Shown here piece after piece: positions 5,228-5,317 of a stretch of DNA of 5,317 nt. Position 1 is the first letter of the stretch; every line of letters starts with the position of its first letter. This DNA is from Bryobacterales bacterium. GTDB taxonomy: Bacteria; Cyanobacteriota; Vampirovibrionia; Obscuribacterales; Obscuribacteraceae. Both the position numbers and the translations under genes were made by a program. The stretch covers positions 1 through 5,317 of the forward strand of contig CAJCHQ010000756.1 of NCBI GenBank assembly GCA_903970295.1. Reading direction: 5' to 3'. The notes under the pieces are model-generated. The model was given only the letters and a program-made list of their open reading frames with translations, was not told the origin of the DNA and ran no database searches.

Positions 5228-5317
5228 CTAAGTGATCAGGCTGTTTCTCTCGTTTTCGATGCGGCGCGTCCGAACCGCTCCGGCAAGGTCGTCGAGCAAG
5301 CGCACGCTGTCTTCCCA
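5228..5317 (-). CDS. Possible C-terminal end of a convergent gene, cut by window
   Basis: On the - strand the frame starting at 5317 is open for 29 codons and ends with TAG at 5230-5228, reading WEDSVRLLDDLAGAV then a basic/acidic tail ending RNSLIT. Third codon positions are clearly GC-rich (about 18 of the first 23), as expected for coding DNA, and the peptide resembles an amphipathic C-terminal helix. It would converge on the yfdX-like gene with 32 bases between the stops. The fragment is too short to assign a family, and the GC-rich stretch is open in other frames too, so this is tentative. Confidence 0.4.
   Translation of the reverse strand, partial: WEDSVRLLDDLAGAVRTRRIENERNSLIT

Noticed and set aside
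5225..5256. CAGC/GCTG hairpin with TTTCTCTCGTTTT as terminator of the yfdX-like gene
   Set aside because: Only a 4-bp stem with a long loop and an interrupted T-tract; it also falls inside the likely - strand gene tail.

Overview
The window carries six genes on a roughly 50 % GC bacterial sequence. Five read rightwards: the tail of a crotonase-family gene, an MglA-type small GTPase, a PAS-GGDEF diguanylate cyclase, a small putative exported protein, a sigma-70 family factor and an exported YfdX-family protein make up the + strand set together with a cut gene tail on the - strand at the right edge. Both end genes are cut by the window. The mix (a short RpoD-like sigma factor close to cyanobacterial group 2/3 types, MglA, a GGDEF protein and an exported YfdX protein) fits an environmental, non-proteobacterial Gram-negative. 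A non-photosynthetic relative of Cyanobacteria (Obscuribacterales/Melainabacteria-like) is my best guess, but no taxonomic marker is present, so this is a weak inference.

Layout. Positions 1-551 hold the C-terminal two thirds of an enoyl-CoA hydratase/isomerase (PaaG-like). A 188-base gap with a small hairpin follows, then the MglA-like GTPase (best start 740, end 1312) and a plausible terminator at 1318-1338. After an AT-rich leader comes the diguanylate cyclase (1531-2475); 6 bases later a small protein with one N-terminal hydrophobic segment begins (2482-2880), so the two are probably co-transcribed. A 169-base gap with two pairs of short direct repeats precedes the sigma factor (3050-3979), which has a strong ribosome binding site. 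Right after its stop codon lies an unusually long composite hairpin (about 26 base pairs) ending in six T. A leader of about 140 bases then leads to the YfdX-family gene (4227-5195), which has a near-perfect Shine-Dalgarno sequence. A short open frame on the - strand (5228-5317) looks like the end of a convergent gene.

Functionally the block reads as signalling and envelope/stress genes: a GTPase switch, a c-di-GMP synthase, an alternative sigma factor and a secreted helical protein of a family tied to acid/stress response in enterobacteria. No operon joins them all. The most unusual signals are the long hairpin between the sigma factor and yfdX genes, with a competing alternative arm and a loop complementary to the yfdX ribosome binding region, and substitutions in the sigma factor at residues that normally read the -10 and -35 boxes. 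I see no CRISPR array, insertion sequence, tRNA, rRNA or defence system.
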